From: Streptomyces spongiicola
GTDB lineage: Bacteria; Actinomycetota; Actinomycetes; Streptomycetales; Streptomycetaceae
Direction: 5' to 3'
Length of the DNA: 64,000 bases
Assembly: GCF_003122365.1 (NCBI RefSeq)
Contig: NZ_CP029254.1
Span: 2,181,001-2,245,000 of the forward strand
In this document: positions 27,102 through 37,186 of the stretch, piece after piece
How the letters are laid out: each line of letters begins with the position of its first letter
Position numbering within the stretch: position 1 is the stretch's first letter
Made by a program: the position numbers and the translations under genes
Notes under the pieces: model-generated
Databases searched by the model: none
What the model was told of the DNA's origin: nothing
The model's input: the letters and a program-made list of their open reading frames with translations, nothing else

Positions 27102-27872
27102 TCAGTCCCTCAGTTCGAGGACGCCGGACAGTCCGGTGCCCCGGGCAGGAGCGCCGCCCAGTTCGGCGTCGTCGGCTATGCGGCCGTCGAAGAAGCTGAC
27201 GACCCGGTCGGCGGCGCTGGCGAGCCGCGCGTCGTGGGTGACGAGCAGGATGGTCTGGCCGCGCTGGTGGAAGCGGGACAGCAGGCGCATGACCTCGCGG
27301 GTGCCCTTGCTGTCGAGGCTGCCGGCCGGCTCGTCGGCCAGCAGCAGCCGGGGGTGGTTGACCAGGGCGCGGGCCAGTGCGACCCGCTGCTGCTCGCCGC
27401 CGGACAGCTCGCCCGGCATGCTGCGGGCCTTGCCCTCCAGTCCCAGCTCGGCCAGCAGCTTCTCGCGCTCGGCCCGTGCCTGGCGGGCGCCGGTGCCGGC
27501 GAGCAGGGCGGGCAGTTCGACGTTGTCGGCGACCGTGAGGTTGGACACCAGGTTGAAGAACTGGAAGACGATGCCGATCCGGCGCCGCCGCTCCGTCGCC
27601 CACCGGGCCTCGCTGTAGGAGTCGGTGCGCTCGCCGTCGAGCAGGATGCTTCCGCCGTCGGGGCGCTGCAGCCCGCCGAGCAGGTGCAGCAGGGTCGACT
27701 TGCCGGCCCCGGAAGGGCCCGTGACGGCGACGAACTCCCCGTGGCGCACGGACAGGTCCACCCCGCGCACGGCATGGGCCGGGGCGCCCTCTCCGTAGTG
27801 GGTCTTGACGAGGCCCTCGGCGCGCAGGAGCGGGGTGCCGGAGGCGTCGTCCGGGTCGGCGGTGCGGCTCAT
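27102..27872 (-). CDS. ABC transporter ATPase, MacB/LolD-like
   Basis: This 256-residue nucleotide-binding subunit has Walker A GPSGAGKST (about residues 52-60), a Q-loop in GIVFQFFNL, the signature LSGGEQQRVALARAL, Walker B LLLADEP with the D-loop AGSLD, and the H-loop in LLVTHDARLA. The GLQRPDGGSILLDGERTD segment is typical of the MacB/LolD branch. It powers the FtsX-type permease encoded immediately downstream. Its start overlaps the PadR stop by 4 bases, making padR-ATPase-permease one likely operon. Confidence 0.93.
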   Translation of the reverse strand: MSRTADPDDASGTPLLRAEGLVKTHYGEGAPAHAVRGVDLSVRHGEFVAVTGPSGAGKSTLLHLLGGLQRPDGGSILLDGERTDSYSEARWATERRRRIGIVFQFFNLVSNLTVADNVELPALLAGTGARQARAEREKLLAELGLEGKARSMPGELSGGEQQRVALARALVNHPRLLLADEPAGSLDSKGTREVMRLLSRFHQRGQTILLVTHDARLASAADRVVSFFDGRIADDAELGGAPARGTGLSGVLELRD

Positions 27873-28384
27873 TCCAGCCCCTCCAGCTCCTCCTGGCAGC
27901 GCTCCAGCCAGTCGAGGTCGGCCTGCAGGTGCAGCATGGCCCCCTCGATCAGGAGCTGGGCGATGCGGTTGTCCCGGTCCTCGGTCGCGGACAGCTTCGA
28001 CAGGTTGCGCATGGTGTTCAGGTACTCGCGTCGCTGCTTGTTGATGAGGGCGATCTGGTCGGCGAGCCCGGTCCTCGGGGCGAGGGCGAGCTTCATGAAG
28101 AACTCGTCCCGCACCCGCGGCTCGTCCGCCGTCTCCTCGAACCAGGCGCGCAGCGCCTCCGTCCCGGCGTCGGTGAGGCGGTAGATCCTCTTGTTGGGCC
28201 GGCTGGACTGGGCGACCTCCTCGCCCTCGATCAGTCCCGACTTCTCCAGGCGCCCGAGCGTCACATAGATCTGGCCGACGTTCGGCTGAGGGTACGCGGC
28301 GCCCAGCAGTTGCTCAAGGTCCTGCTTGAGTTCGTAGCCGTGCGCGGGCCCCCGGGACAGCAGGGCCAGCAGGGGCAGACGCAC
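27869..28384 (-). CDS. PadR-family transcriptional regulator
   Basis: This 171-residue regulator has the winged-helix PadR N-terminus (LPLLALLSRGPAHGYELKQD, then QIYVTLGRLEKSGLI and KRIYRLTDAG) and a helical C-terminal dimerisation domain (about 95-170). PadR proteins usually repress their own operon and a linked ABC exporter until a drug-like ligand binds. I chose the GTG at 28384, which has a strong GGGGAGGAGG ribosome-binding site; an ATG at 28471 would add 29 low-complexity residues. It is first in the operon with the ABC exporter, downstream of a likely PadR operator at 28473-28492. Confidence 0.9.
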   Translation of the reverse strand: MRLPLLALLSRGPAHGYELKQDLEQLLGAAYPQPNVGQIYVTLGRLEKSGLIEGEEVAQSSRPNKRIYRLTDAGTEALRAWFEETADEPRVRDEFFMKLALAPRTGLADQIALINKQRREYLNTMRNLSKLSATEDRDNRIAQLLIEGAMLHLQADLDWLERCQEELEGLE

Positions 28385-28472
28385 GCGCGCTCCCCTCCTC
28401 CCCGTTGTCCGCCAGCAGGCCGAGGGCGGTCCGCCGCCGTCCCGCGGTGTGGCCCGGATCGCTCTCGTCATC

Positions 28473-28492
28473 CGATACGGGCCCTAGTATCG
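28473..28492. promoter_or_regulatory. Likely PadR operator
   Basis: CGATAC (28473-28478) and GTATCG (28487-28492) form perfect 6-base arms around 8 bases. The ATAC-N8-GTAT form resembles known PadR-family operators. It lies upstream of the padR start and of the divergent solute-binding protein gene at 28563, so it could affect both. Confidence 0.55.
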
Positions 28493-28498
28493 CCCATG

Positions 28499-28509
28499 CC
28501 TAACGGGTA
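28499..28509 (+). promoter_or_regulatory. CCTAACGGGTA motif upstream of the solute-binding protein gene
   Basis: This 11-base motif lies 53 bases before the start of the solute-binding protein gene. A nearly identical motif (CCTAACAGGTA) is present on the minus strand within the palindrome at 29866-29880, just after the same gene. The repetition suggests a binding site for one regulator; the regulator is unknown. Confidence 0.35.
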
Positions 28510-28562
28510 TACATGCCCTGGACGCGGTCGACGTGGACCGCGCCGGTGCGCGGGAGGAACCC

Positions 28563-29837
28563 ATGCGGTGGATACGTGCCGCCGGCAGGGGGCTCCTGGT
28601 CGCGGCGGTGGTGCTCGCGGGACACGTCTCGGCGGGCGCCGGGGCGGACCCGGGCTCCGCCCGGGGCGGCGGGCGCGGCCCGATGACGCTGGCCACCGCC
28701 GGCGACCTCACCGGCTACCTGGGCCCGCTGCTGGAGGGCTGGAACCGCGGCCATCCGGACGAGCGGGTCACCCTGGTCGAGCTGCCGGACGCGGCGGACG
28801 AGGCGCGGGCGCAGCTGGCCACGGGCCTGCGCTCCGGCGACGGCCGGTACGACATCCTCAACATGGACGTGGCGTGGACCTCGGAGTTCGCCGCCGCGGG
28901 CTGGATCGCCCCGCTGGAGGCGGACCGGTTCCCGGTCGACAGCTTCCTGCCGCCGGTGCTGGACACGGCGAGGTACGGCGGACGGCTGTACGCCGTGCCG
29001 TATGTCACGAACGCCGCGATGCTCTACTACCGCAAGGACGTCCTCGACCGGGCGGGCGAGACCCCGCCGCGCACCTGGGCGGAGCTGGAGCGCCAGGCGC
29101 GGACGCTCGCGCCCCGGCACGGGCTCGGCGGCTACGCGGGGCAGTTCCTGCCGTACGAGGGCCTCACCGTCAACGCGACGGAGGCGGTGTACTCGGCCGG
29201 GGGCTCCATCCTCGGCGACGACGGGCGGGTCGCCGCGGACTCCCCCGAGGTCCGCACCGGTCTCGGCTTCCTCGCCCGCGGGGTGCGCGACGGCTGGATC
29301 CCCAGGGAGGCGCTGACCTACAAGGAGGAGGAGTCCCGGCAGGCCTTCCAGGACGGCCGGCTGCTCTTCCTGCGCAACTGGCCCTACGCGTACGCCGGGG
29401 CGTCCGGTGCGGACTCGCGGGTGGCGGGGAAGTTCGGCGCGGTGCCGCTGCCCGGACCCGACGGGCCGGGGACCAGTGTGCTCGGCGGGTCCAACCTCGC
29501 GGTCAGCGCCCGCGCCCGGCACCCGGAGTCGGCGAGCGACCTGATCGCCTACCTCACCAGCGCGCCCGTGCAGCGCATGGTGCTCACCGAGGGCGCGCTG
29601 CCGCCGGTGCGGGCGGAGCTGTACCGGGATCCCGGACTGATCCGGCGGTTCCCCTATCTCCCCACCCTGCGGGCCAGTGTGCTGTCCGCGGCCGCCCGGC
29701 CCAAGAGCGCGCGCTACGAGCAGGTGAGCCTGGTCGTGCAGGCCGTCGTGCACGACGTGATGGCGCAGCACCGGGAACCCGGCGAGTCGGCGCGCCGGCT
29801 CGCCCGTGAGCTGTCGGCGGTCACCCGCCGGGGCTGA
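28563..29837 (+). CDS. Orphan sugar-type ABC solute-binding protein
   Basis: This 424-residue exported protein belongs to solute-binding family 1, which binds sugars or oligosaccharides. A Sec-type signal peptide covers roughly residues 1-27 (GLLVAAVVLAGHVSAGAGA). There is no lipobox cysteine, so it is released or held by other means, unlike the lipoprotein at 31873. Typical segments are YDILNMDVAWTSEFAAAGWI, AVPYVTNAAMLYYRKDVLD and LFLRNWPYAYAG. I chose the ATG at 28563 for its GGGAGGAAC site. No permease gene follows directly; it may share the permeases at 33205-35510. Confidence 0.88.
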   Translation: MRWIRAAGRGLLVAAVVLAGHVSAGAGADPGSARGGGRGPMTLATAGDLTGYLGPLLEGWNRGHPDERVTLVELPDAADEARAQLATGLRSGDGRYDILNMDVAWTSEFAAAGWIAPLEADRFPVDSFLPPVLDTARYGGRLYAVPYVTNAAMLYYRKDVLDRAGETPPRTWAELERQARTLAPRHGLGGYAGQFLPYEGLTVNATEAVYSAGGSILGDDGRVAADSPEVRTGLGFLARGVRDGWIPREALTYKEEESRQAFQDGRLLFLRNWPYAYAGASGADSRVAGKFGAVPLPGPDGPGTSVLGGSNLAVSARARHPESASDLIAYLTSAPVQRMVLTEGALPPVRAELYRDPGLIRRFPYLPTLRASVLSAAARPKSARYEQVSLVVQAVVHDVMAQHREPGESARRLARELSAVTRRG

Positions 29838-29865
29838 TGCCCGGCACGCCCCTCCTGCCACTCAC

Positions 29866-29880
29866 TTACCTGTTAGGTAA
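29866..29880. promoter_or_regulatory. Perfect TTACCT-GTT-AGGTAA palindrome
   Basis: Six-base perfect arms flank 3 bases, 28 bases after the stop of the solute-binding protein and about 85 bases before a -35-like box for the glucosidase gene. It looks more like a protein-binding operator than a terminator because it is short and AT-rich for this genome. Confidence 0.45.
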
Positions 29881-29916
29881 CGGCATCACATCATCCTGAC
29901 CGCGAACGGCGCGGTG

Positions 29917-29992
29917 ATTTCCGGCATTTCCGGCAACTCTCCTCGCATTCCTGCACAACCGTTGACACCCTCTCGACCCAGCTACTTAACAT
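29917..29992 (+). promoter_or_regulatory. Possible promoter of the glucosidase-transporter genes
   Basis: TTGACA at 29962-29967 is followed after 19 bases by TAACAT at 29987-29992, an acceptable sigma-70-like pair with a long spacer. A 9-bp direct repeat (ATTTCCGGC at 29917-29925 and 29926-29934) sits just upstream and could bind an activator or repressor. Confidence 0.4.
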
Positions 29993-30051
29993 GCATACAT
30001 AACCGCGACCTTCTGGTCGCGGGCACCCTTCACGGAGAAACAGGTCAACGG

Positions 30052-31722
<1,671 letters not shown>

Positions 31723-31872
31723 CCCCCGCCGTCCGCGCCCGATCACGCCCCCTCGAACGCCTGGGCCGCTCGCGGCCGTTCACGTCCGGCCGCACCCGCC
31801 CCCAGGCCGCACCCGCCCCGCAACCCCTTCGACGCTCCGTCCGATTCCCCGACCGGTAAAGGAAGTCCCGGC

Positions 31873-33198
31873 ATGAACCCACGACGCACGATGCTCGCCG
31901 GATGCACCGCCCTGGCCCTCGCCCTCGGCGCGACCGCCTGCGGCGGCGACCCCGTGACCCCGTCCGGAGGCGGCGGCGGGTCCCTCGACGGCCAGACGAT
32001 CACGGTCGCGGCCGTCTGGTCCGGCGCCGAGCAGAAGAACTTCCAGAAGGTGCTGGACGCCTTCACCGAGAAGACCGGCGCCAGGACGCAGTTCGTCTCC
32101 ACCGGCGACAACGTCTCCACCGTCGTCGGCAGCAAGATCGAGGGCGGCAACGCACCCGACGTGGTGATGGTCCCGCAGGTCGGGGTGCTCCAGCAGTTCG
32201 CGAAGAGCGGCTGGCTCACCCCGCTGTCGAAGACCGCCGAGAAGTCCGTCGACGCCGACTTCGCGCCGGTGTGGAAGAACTACGGCAGCGTCGACGGGTC
32301 GCTGTACGGCCTGTACTTCAAGGCCGCCCACAAGTCGACGGTCTGGTACAGCCCGGCCGCGCTGGACCAGGCGGGCGTCGAGCCGCCCACCACGTACGCG
32401 GACATGCTCAAGGCCGGACGGGCCGTCTCCGACTCGGGCCTGCCCGCCTTCGCCGTCGCCGGCGAGGACGGCTGGACACTCACCGACTGGTTCGAGAACA
32501 TCTACCTCTCCCAGGCCGGCCCGGAGAAGTACGACCGGCTCGCCGCCCACACGCTGAAGTGGACCGACCCCAGCGTGGTGGCCGCGCTCACCACCCTGGG
32601 CGAGCTGTTCTCCGACAAGGAGCTGATCGCCGGCGGCCAGAAGGGCGCACTCGCCACCGACTTCCCCGGCTCGGTCGAGAAGGTCTTCGGCCCCGACCCC
32701 GAGGCGGGCATGGTGTACGAGGGCGACTTCGTCGCCGGTGTCGCCAAGGACCAGTTCGGCAGGAAGATCGGCGAGGACGCCGACTTCTTCCCCTTCCCCG
32801 CGGTCGACGGCGGCAAGGCGCCGGTCGTCAGCGGCGGCGACGCGGCGGTCGTACTCGAGGACGGCAAGAACCAGAAGGCCGCGATGGCGTTCCTGGAGTA
32901 CCTGGCGACCCCGGAGGCGGCGGCCGTCTGGGCCGGGGCGGGCGGCTTCCTCTCCCCCAACAAGAAGCTCGACCTGGCCGCCTACGGCGACGACACCACC
33001 CGCGAGACGGCCGAGTCGCTGATCGACGCCGGCGACTCCGTCCGCTTCGACATGTCCGACCAGGCCCCCGCGGCCTTCGGCGGCACCAAGGGCGCGGGCG
33101 AGTGGAAGCTGCTCCAGGACTTCCTGCGCGACCCGTCGGACCCGAAGGCCACCGCGGCCCGTCTCGAGGACGCCGCGGCCAAGGCGTACAAGGGCTGA
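31873..33198 (+). CDS. Lipoprotein solute-binding protein, alpha-glucoside type
   Basis: This 441-residue solute-binding family 1 lipoprotein has the signal sequence MNPRRTMLAGCTALALALG with lipobox GATAC, so the mature N-terminal Cys should carry lipid on the outer face of the membrane. Family-like segments are WSGAEQKNFQKVLDAFTEKT, PDVVMVPQVGVLQQFAKSGW and YGLYFKAAHKSTVWYSP. The order binding protein, MalF-like, MalG-like resembles aglEFG alpha-glucoside importers, and the GH13 gene upstream supports that substrate. The ribosome-binding site AAAGGAAG precedes the ATG. Confidence 0.93.
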   Translation: MNPRRTMLAGCTALALALGATACGGDPVTPSGGGGGSLDGQTITVAAVWSGAEQKNFQKVLDAFTEKTGARTQFVSTGDNVSTVVGSKIEGGNAPDVVMVPQVGVLQQFAKSGWLTPLSKTAEKSVDADFAPVWKNYGSVDGSLYGLYFKAAHKSTVWYSPAALDQAGVEPPTTYADMLKAGRAVSDSGLPAFAVAGEDGWTLTDWFENIYLSQAGPEKYDRLAAHTLKWTDPSVVAALTTLGELFSDKELIAGGQKGALATDFPGSVEKVFGPDPEAGMVYEGDFVAGVAKDQFGRKIGEDADFFPFPAVDGGKAPVVSGGDAAVVLEDGKNQKAAMAFLEYLATPEAAAVWAGAGGFLSPNKKLDLAAYGDDTTRETAESLIDAGDSVRFDMSDQAPAAFGGTKGAGEWKLLQDFLRDPSDPKATAARLEDAAAKAYKG

Positions 33199-33204
33199 CG
33201 GACC

Positions 33205-34566
33205 ATGACCGCAGTCACCACACCCGGCGCCGCCCCGTCCGCGGGGCGGCCCCGGGCCGCCGACCCGCGGCACCGCGCCAGGCGGCGACGGCGCCTCGTC
33301 GCCCTGGCCTTCGTGCTGCCGGCGCTGCTGCTGCTCGGCGCCCTGGTGGTCTATCCGGTGCTGTTCTCGGTGGGGCGCAGCCTCTTCGACGCCTCCGGCA
33401 CCCGGTTCGTCGGCGCCGGCAACTACACCGAGATGTTCCGCGACCCGGCCACGCTCACGGCCGTGCGCAACAGCGCCGTCTGGGTCGTCGTCGCACCGAC
33501 GCTGCTCACCGGGCTGGGGCTGGTCCTGGCCGTCCTGGTGGAGAAGGTCCGCTGGGCCACGGCGTTCAAGCTGCTGCTGTTCATGCCGATGGCCGTGTCC
33601 TTCCTCGCCGCCGGCATCATCTTCCGCCTCGCCTACGAGGAGGACCCGGACAAGGGCGTGCTCAACGCGGCCGTGGTCGGGGTGCACGACGTCTTCGCGG
33701 ACTCGTCGTCGTACCCGACCGCACGCGCCCGGGACGGCGAGGGCCTGGCCAAGGCGCCCGACGGGTCCTACATCACGACCGGGTCCGCCTCACCGGGGGA
33801 CACCCTCGCACTCGGGCTCGTGGGGGTGAAGCCCGCCGACCTCCCCGAGGACGCCCGCCCGGCGTACGGGGCGGCGGGGAAGGCCGGCGCCGACGCCCTG
33901 TCCGGCGTGGTCTACCTGGACTTCACCCCGGGCGGAGGCGGTGAGCGGGGCAAGCTCGACCGGACCGAGAGCGGGCTGCCGGGGATGACGGTCGAGGCCG
34001 TCCGGGACGGCAGGACCGCCGCCACCGCCACCACCGCGGCGGACGGCTCCTTCGCCTTCCGGGACCTGGCGGCGGGCTCCTACGCGGTGCGGCTGCCCGC
34101 GGAGAACTTCGCACCGCCCTACGAGGGGATCTCCTGGCTCGGGCCCGCGCTGGTCACCCCGGCCATCATCGGCGCGTACCTGTGGATCTGGACCGGGTTC
34201 GCGATGGTCCTGATCGGCGCGGGACTGTCCGCGCTGCCGCGCGACGCGCTGGAGGCGGCCCGGATCGACGGGGCCAACGAGTGGCAGGTCTTCCGCAGGA
34301 TCACCGTCCCGCTGCTCGCGCCGATCCTGACCGTGGTCTTCGTGACGCTGGTGATCAACGTGATGAAGGTCTTCGACCTCGTCTACATCATCGCGCCCGG
34401 GCCGGTGCAGCAGGACGCCACGGTACTGGCGACCCAGATGTGGCTGGTGTCCTTCGGCGGCGGCAACGACCAGGGGCTCGGCAGCGCGCTCGGCGTCCTG
34501 CTCCTGCTGCTGGTGGTCCCCGCCATGGTCTTCAACGTCCGCCGCTTCCGCAGGAGCCAGTCATGA
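33205..34566 (+). CDS. Sugar ABC permease (MalF/AglF-like) with an inserted Cna-B-like domain
   Basis: This 453-residue permease has membrane helices near residues 31-54, 91-112, 118-141, 312-335, 372-392 and 425-445. The EAA loop (DALEAARIDGANEWQVFRRI, about residues 347-366) docks the ATPase. An insert of about 150 residues lies between helices 3 and 4. It includes SGVVYLDF, ESGLPGMTVEAV and then ADGSFAFRDLAAGSYAVRLP, which is the pattern of Cna-B/SdrD-B or carboxypeptidase-regulatory-like beta-sandwich domains. MalF of E. coli has an unrelated large loop at another position that touches its binding protein, so a similar contact role is plausible. The ATPase is not in this window. Confidence 0.92.
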   Translation: MTAVTTPGAAPSAGRPRAADPRHRARRRRRLVALAFVLPALLLLGALVVYPVLFSVGRSLFDASGTRFVGAGNYTEMFRDPATLTAVRNSAVWVVVAPTLLTGLGLVLAVLVEKVRWATAFKLLLFMPMAVSFLAAGIIFRLAYEEDPDKGVLNAAVVGVHDVFADSSSYPTARARDGEGLAKAPDGSYITTGSASPGDTLALGLVGVKPADLPEDARPAYGAAGKAGADALSGVVYLDFTPGGGGERGKLDRTESGLPGMTVEAVRDGRTAATATTAADGSFAFRDLAAGSYAVRLPAENFAPPYEGISWLGPALVTPAIIGAYLWIWTGFAMVLIGAGLSALPRDALEAARIDGANEWQVFRRITVPLLAPILTVVFVTLVINVMKVFDLVYIIAPGPVQQDATVLATQMWLVSFGGGNDQGLGSALGVLLLLLVVPAMVFNVRRFRRSQS

Positions 34567-35510
34567 GCGCCGCCACCGACCCCGCCACCGGTCCCGCGAG
34601 CGGCGCCGCCACCGACCCGGCCGCCGCGAAGGCGCCGGCCGCCCCGAGCGCGGCGGCACGGGCCGGATCCGGCAGCCGGCTCGGCCGCTGGCTCGGCAAC
34701 GGCGCGGTCCAGGCACTCCTGGTGGTGGTCGGCCTGGTCTGGATCACCCCGCTCGCGGGTCTGCTGCTGTCCTCCCTGCGCTCCGCCCAGGACAACGCGG
34801 GCAGCGGCTGGTGGACCGCCCTGGCCGGCCCCGGGCAGCTGTCGTTCGACAACTACACGGAACTGCTCGGCAACGCCGGGATCACCCAGGCGTTCTGGAA
34901 CACCGTGCTGATCTCGGTGCCGACGACCGCCCTGGTCATCGTCCTCGCGGCGCTCGCCGGATACGCCTTCGCCTGGCTGGAGTTCCCGGGCCGGGACTGG
35001 ATCTTCCTGCTCGTGGTGGCGCTGCTGGTGGTGCCGGTCCAGGTGGGACTGCTGCCGGTCGCCAAGCTCTTCGGCCAGCTCGGGCTGTTCGGCACGATTC
35101 CGGGTGTCGTGCTGTTCCACGTGGCCTACGGGCTGCCCTTCGCCGTCTTCCTGCTCCGCAACTACTTCGCGGACATCCCCCGCGAGATGCTGGAGGCGGC
35201 GCGGATGGACGGCGGCAGCGAGTGGCGCATCTTCACCCGGCTGGTGCTGCCGGTGGGCCGTCCGGCGATCGCGAGTCTGGCCATCTTCCAGTTCCTGTGG
35301 GTGTGGAACGACATGCTCGTGGCACTGCTCTTCGCGGACAGCTCGTCGCAACCGCTCACGGTGGCCCTCCAGTCCCAGGTACGGCAGTTCGGCAGCAACA
35401 TCGACGTACTGGCACCGGGCGCCTTCCTGTCCCTCGTCGTGCCGGTGGTGGTGTTCTTCGCCTTCCAGCGGCACTTCGTCCAGGGGGTCATGGCCGGCTC
35501 GGTCAAGTGA
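34563..35510 (+). CDS. Sugar ABC permease (MalG/AglG-like)
   Basis: This 315-residue permease has a long Ala/Pro-rich cytoplasmic N-terminus (about residues 1-45) and six hydrophobic helices. The EAA loop is MLEAARMDGGSEWRIFTRLV. Helix-loop segments such as YGLPFAVFLLRNYFADIPRE and LWVWNDMLVALLF are typical of the MalG branch. It pairs with the permease at 33205-34566, whose stop it overlaps by 4 bases. No ATPase gene follows; Streptomyces sugar importers commonly share the ATPase MsiK encoded elsewhere. A strong hairpin ends the unit 10 bases after the stop. Confidence 0.93.
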   Translation: MSAATDPATGPASGAATDPAAAKAPAAPSAAARAGSGSRLGRWLGNGAVQALLVVVGLVWITPLAGLLLSSLRSAQDNAGSGWWTALAGPGQLSFDNYTELLGNAGITQAFWNTVLISVPTTALVIVLAALAGYAFAWLEFPGRDWIFLLVVALLVVPVQVGLLPVAKLFGQLGLFGTIPGVVLFHVAYGLPFAVFLLRNYFADIPREMLEAARMDGGSEWRIFTRLVLPVGRPAIASLAIFQFLWVWNDMLVALLFADSSSQPLTVALQSQVRQFGSNIDVLAPGAFLSLVVPVVVFFAFQRHFVQGVMAGSVK

Positions 35511-35519
35511 GCGGCCGTT

Positions 35520-35570
35520 CGGGCCCGGCCGGTAGCCGTACGCGCGGCGTACGGCGGCCGGCCGGGCCCG
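35520..35570 (+). terminator. Large nested stem-loop ending the sugar importer operon
   Basis: An outer 13-base perfect stem (35520-35532 with 35558-35570) encloses an inner 9-base perfect stem (35535-35543 with 35547-35555) and a 3-base loop. It begins 10 bases after the stop codon. It should terminate the glucosidase-importer transcript efficiently. Confidence 0.85.
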
Positions 35571-35771
35571 CCGGTCTCCGCACGGCCGTGGCGCGTGCCG
35601 CACGCCCGCCGGCCCGGCCCGCGGTGCCCGGCCGCCGGTGTGACGGGCCGCGAACACCCGGCCCCTGACACCGGCGGCCCCCGCCCGTGGACGCCGGGAC
35701 CCGTCGCCCCGACACACTCGTGCGGAGTAGGTACCACGGCCTGCCGCCCCCGGCCGCGTTCCACTGGGGGG

Positions 35772-36773
35772 ATGCCACACCCCCAGCTGACGGTCGTCGT
35801 CCCCTGCTTCGACGAGAGCGAGGTGATCGACGCCTTCCACTCGGCGCTCGTCGCCGCACTGGAGCCCACCGGAGCGCGCTTCGAGATCTGCTACGTCGAC
35901 GACGGCAGCGGCGACGGGACCGCGGAGCGGCTGAGAGCACTCGCGGCCGGTTCCCCGTGCGTCCGCTACACCTCCTTCAGCCGCAACTTCGGCAAGGAGG
36001 CCGCCCTGCTCGCCGGGATGCGGATGGCCCGGGGCGAGGCGGTGGTGCTGATGGACGCCGATCTGCAGCATCCCCCCGAACTGGTCCCCCGCATGCTGGA
36101 GCTGCACCGCAACGGCTACGACCAGGTCGTCGCCCGGCGCGACCGCGCGGGCGAGGGCGCGCTGCGTACCGCGCTGAGCCGCGCGTACTACCGGCTGGTG
36201 CGGCACTTCATGGACGTGGAGGTCGCCGACGGGGAGGGCGACTTCCGGCTGCTCTCACGCCGGGCCGTCGACGCCGTGCTGTCGCTTCCGGAGAGCGACC
36301 GCTTCTCCAAGGGGCTGTTCTCCTGGATCGGCTTCCCGACGGCCGGCTTCGCGTACCGCAACGCCGAACGGGCCGCGGGCCGCTCCAAGTGGGGTGGCCG
36401 CCGGCTGGTGGACTACGGCATCGACGGGCTGCTGTCGTTCAACACCCGTCCGCTGCGCCTGGCGATCCACACCGGCCTCTGGCTGTTCCTCTCCGCCCTG
36501 GGCTACGCCGGGTGGATCGTCGTGAACGCGCTGGTCGACGGTGTCGACACCCCGGGGTACGCGACGCTCATCACCGCCATCGTCGGCCTGAGCGGCGTCC
36601 AGCTCGCGACCCTCGGCGTGATCGGCGAGTACGTCGGCCGGATCTACCACGAGGCGAAACGGCGGCCGCACTACGTCGTGGCCGAGACCGACACCCCCGC
36701 CCCCGGTCACCCGGACGGCGTCCCCGCGGCGGCCGCGGCGCGGCCCCGGTCCCGGTCCCGGTCCCGCCGGTGA
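35772..36773 (+). CDS. GT2 glycosyltransferase, polyprenyl-phosphate sugar type
   Basis: This 333-residue membrane-bound transferase is of the DPM1/GtrB type. The GT-A catalytic part covers residues 1-230, with [37 protein letters not shown] and [12 protein letters not shown] providing the donor and metal-binding aspartates. Two C-terminal membrane helices follow ([19 protein letters not shown] and [20 protein letters not shown]) and then a low-complexity basic tail. It should move a sugar from an NDP-sugar to polyprenyl phosphate on the inner membrane face. It overlaps the GtrA-like gene by 4 bases. Confidence 0.92.
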   Translation: MPHPQLTVVVPCFDESEVIDAFHSALVAALEPTGARFEICYVDDGSGDGTAERLRALAAGSPCVRYTSFSRNFGKEAALLAGMRMARGEAVVLMDADLQHPPELVPRMLELHRNGYDQVVARRDRAGEGALRTALSRAYYRLVRHFMDVEVADGEGDFRLLSRRAVDAVLSLPESDRFSKGLFSWIGFPTAGFAYRNAERAAGRSKWGGRRLVDYGIDGLLSFNTRPLRLAIHTGLWLFLSALGYAGWIVVNALVDGVDTPGYATLITAIVGLSGVQLATLGVIGEYVGRIYHEAKRRPHYVVAETDTPAPGHPDGVPAAAAARPRSRSRSRR

Positions 36774-37186
36774 ACGCCGCCGGCCTGCGGCAGTTCGCCG
36801 TCTTCGCGCTGGTCGGGGTGGTCAACACCGGGGTGTACTACGGGGTGTACGCGCTGCTGCTGAGGTGGCTGCCCTACCTGGCCGCGCACGCCCTGGCCTA
36901 TGGCGTGGGAGTGACGGGATCGTTCCTGCTCAACTCCTGCGTCACCCTCCGGACCCGGCCGACGTGGCGCGCGTTCGCGCGCTACCCGCTGTCGGGGGCG
37001 GCCGGTCTCGTGGGCAGCGGGCTGCTGCTCCATCTGGCCGTGACCCGGCTGGGCGTGGACGAGCATCTCGCGGCGATCGCCGCCGGGGTCCTCGCCACGC
37101 CCCTGACGTTCCTGGTCGCACGCTGGGCGATCATGTCCGGGGCCCGGCGGACGGGGACGGTCACGGAACCCGCGTCGAGCGAGTGA
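36770..37186 (+). CDS. GtrA-family small membrane protein
   Basis: This 138-residue protein has four membrane helices in the GtrA arrangement ([20 protein letters not shown] and [20 protein letters not shown] are typical stretches). GtrA-like proteins are thought to flip polyprenyl-phosphate-linked sugars across the membrane. The GTG start overlaps the GT2 stop by 4 bases, and the GT2 enzyme would make the lipid-linked sugar, so the pair forms a sugar-delivery unit. Its last 26 bases overlap the end of the convergent membrane protein gene. Confidence 0.9.
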   Translation: MNAAGLRQFAVFALVGVVNTGVYYGVYALLLRWLPYLAAHALAYGVGVTGSFLLNSCVTLRTRPTWRAFARYPLSGAAGLVGSGLLLHLAVTRLGVDEHLAAIAAGVLATPLTFLVARWAIMSGARRTGTVTEPASSE

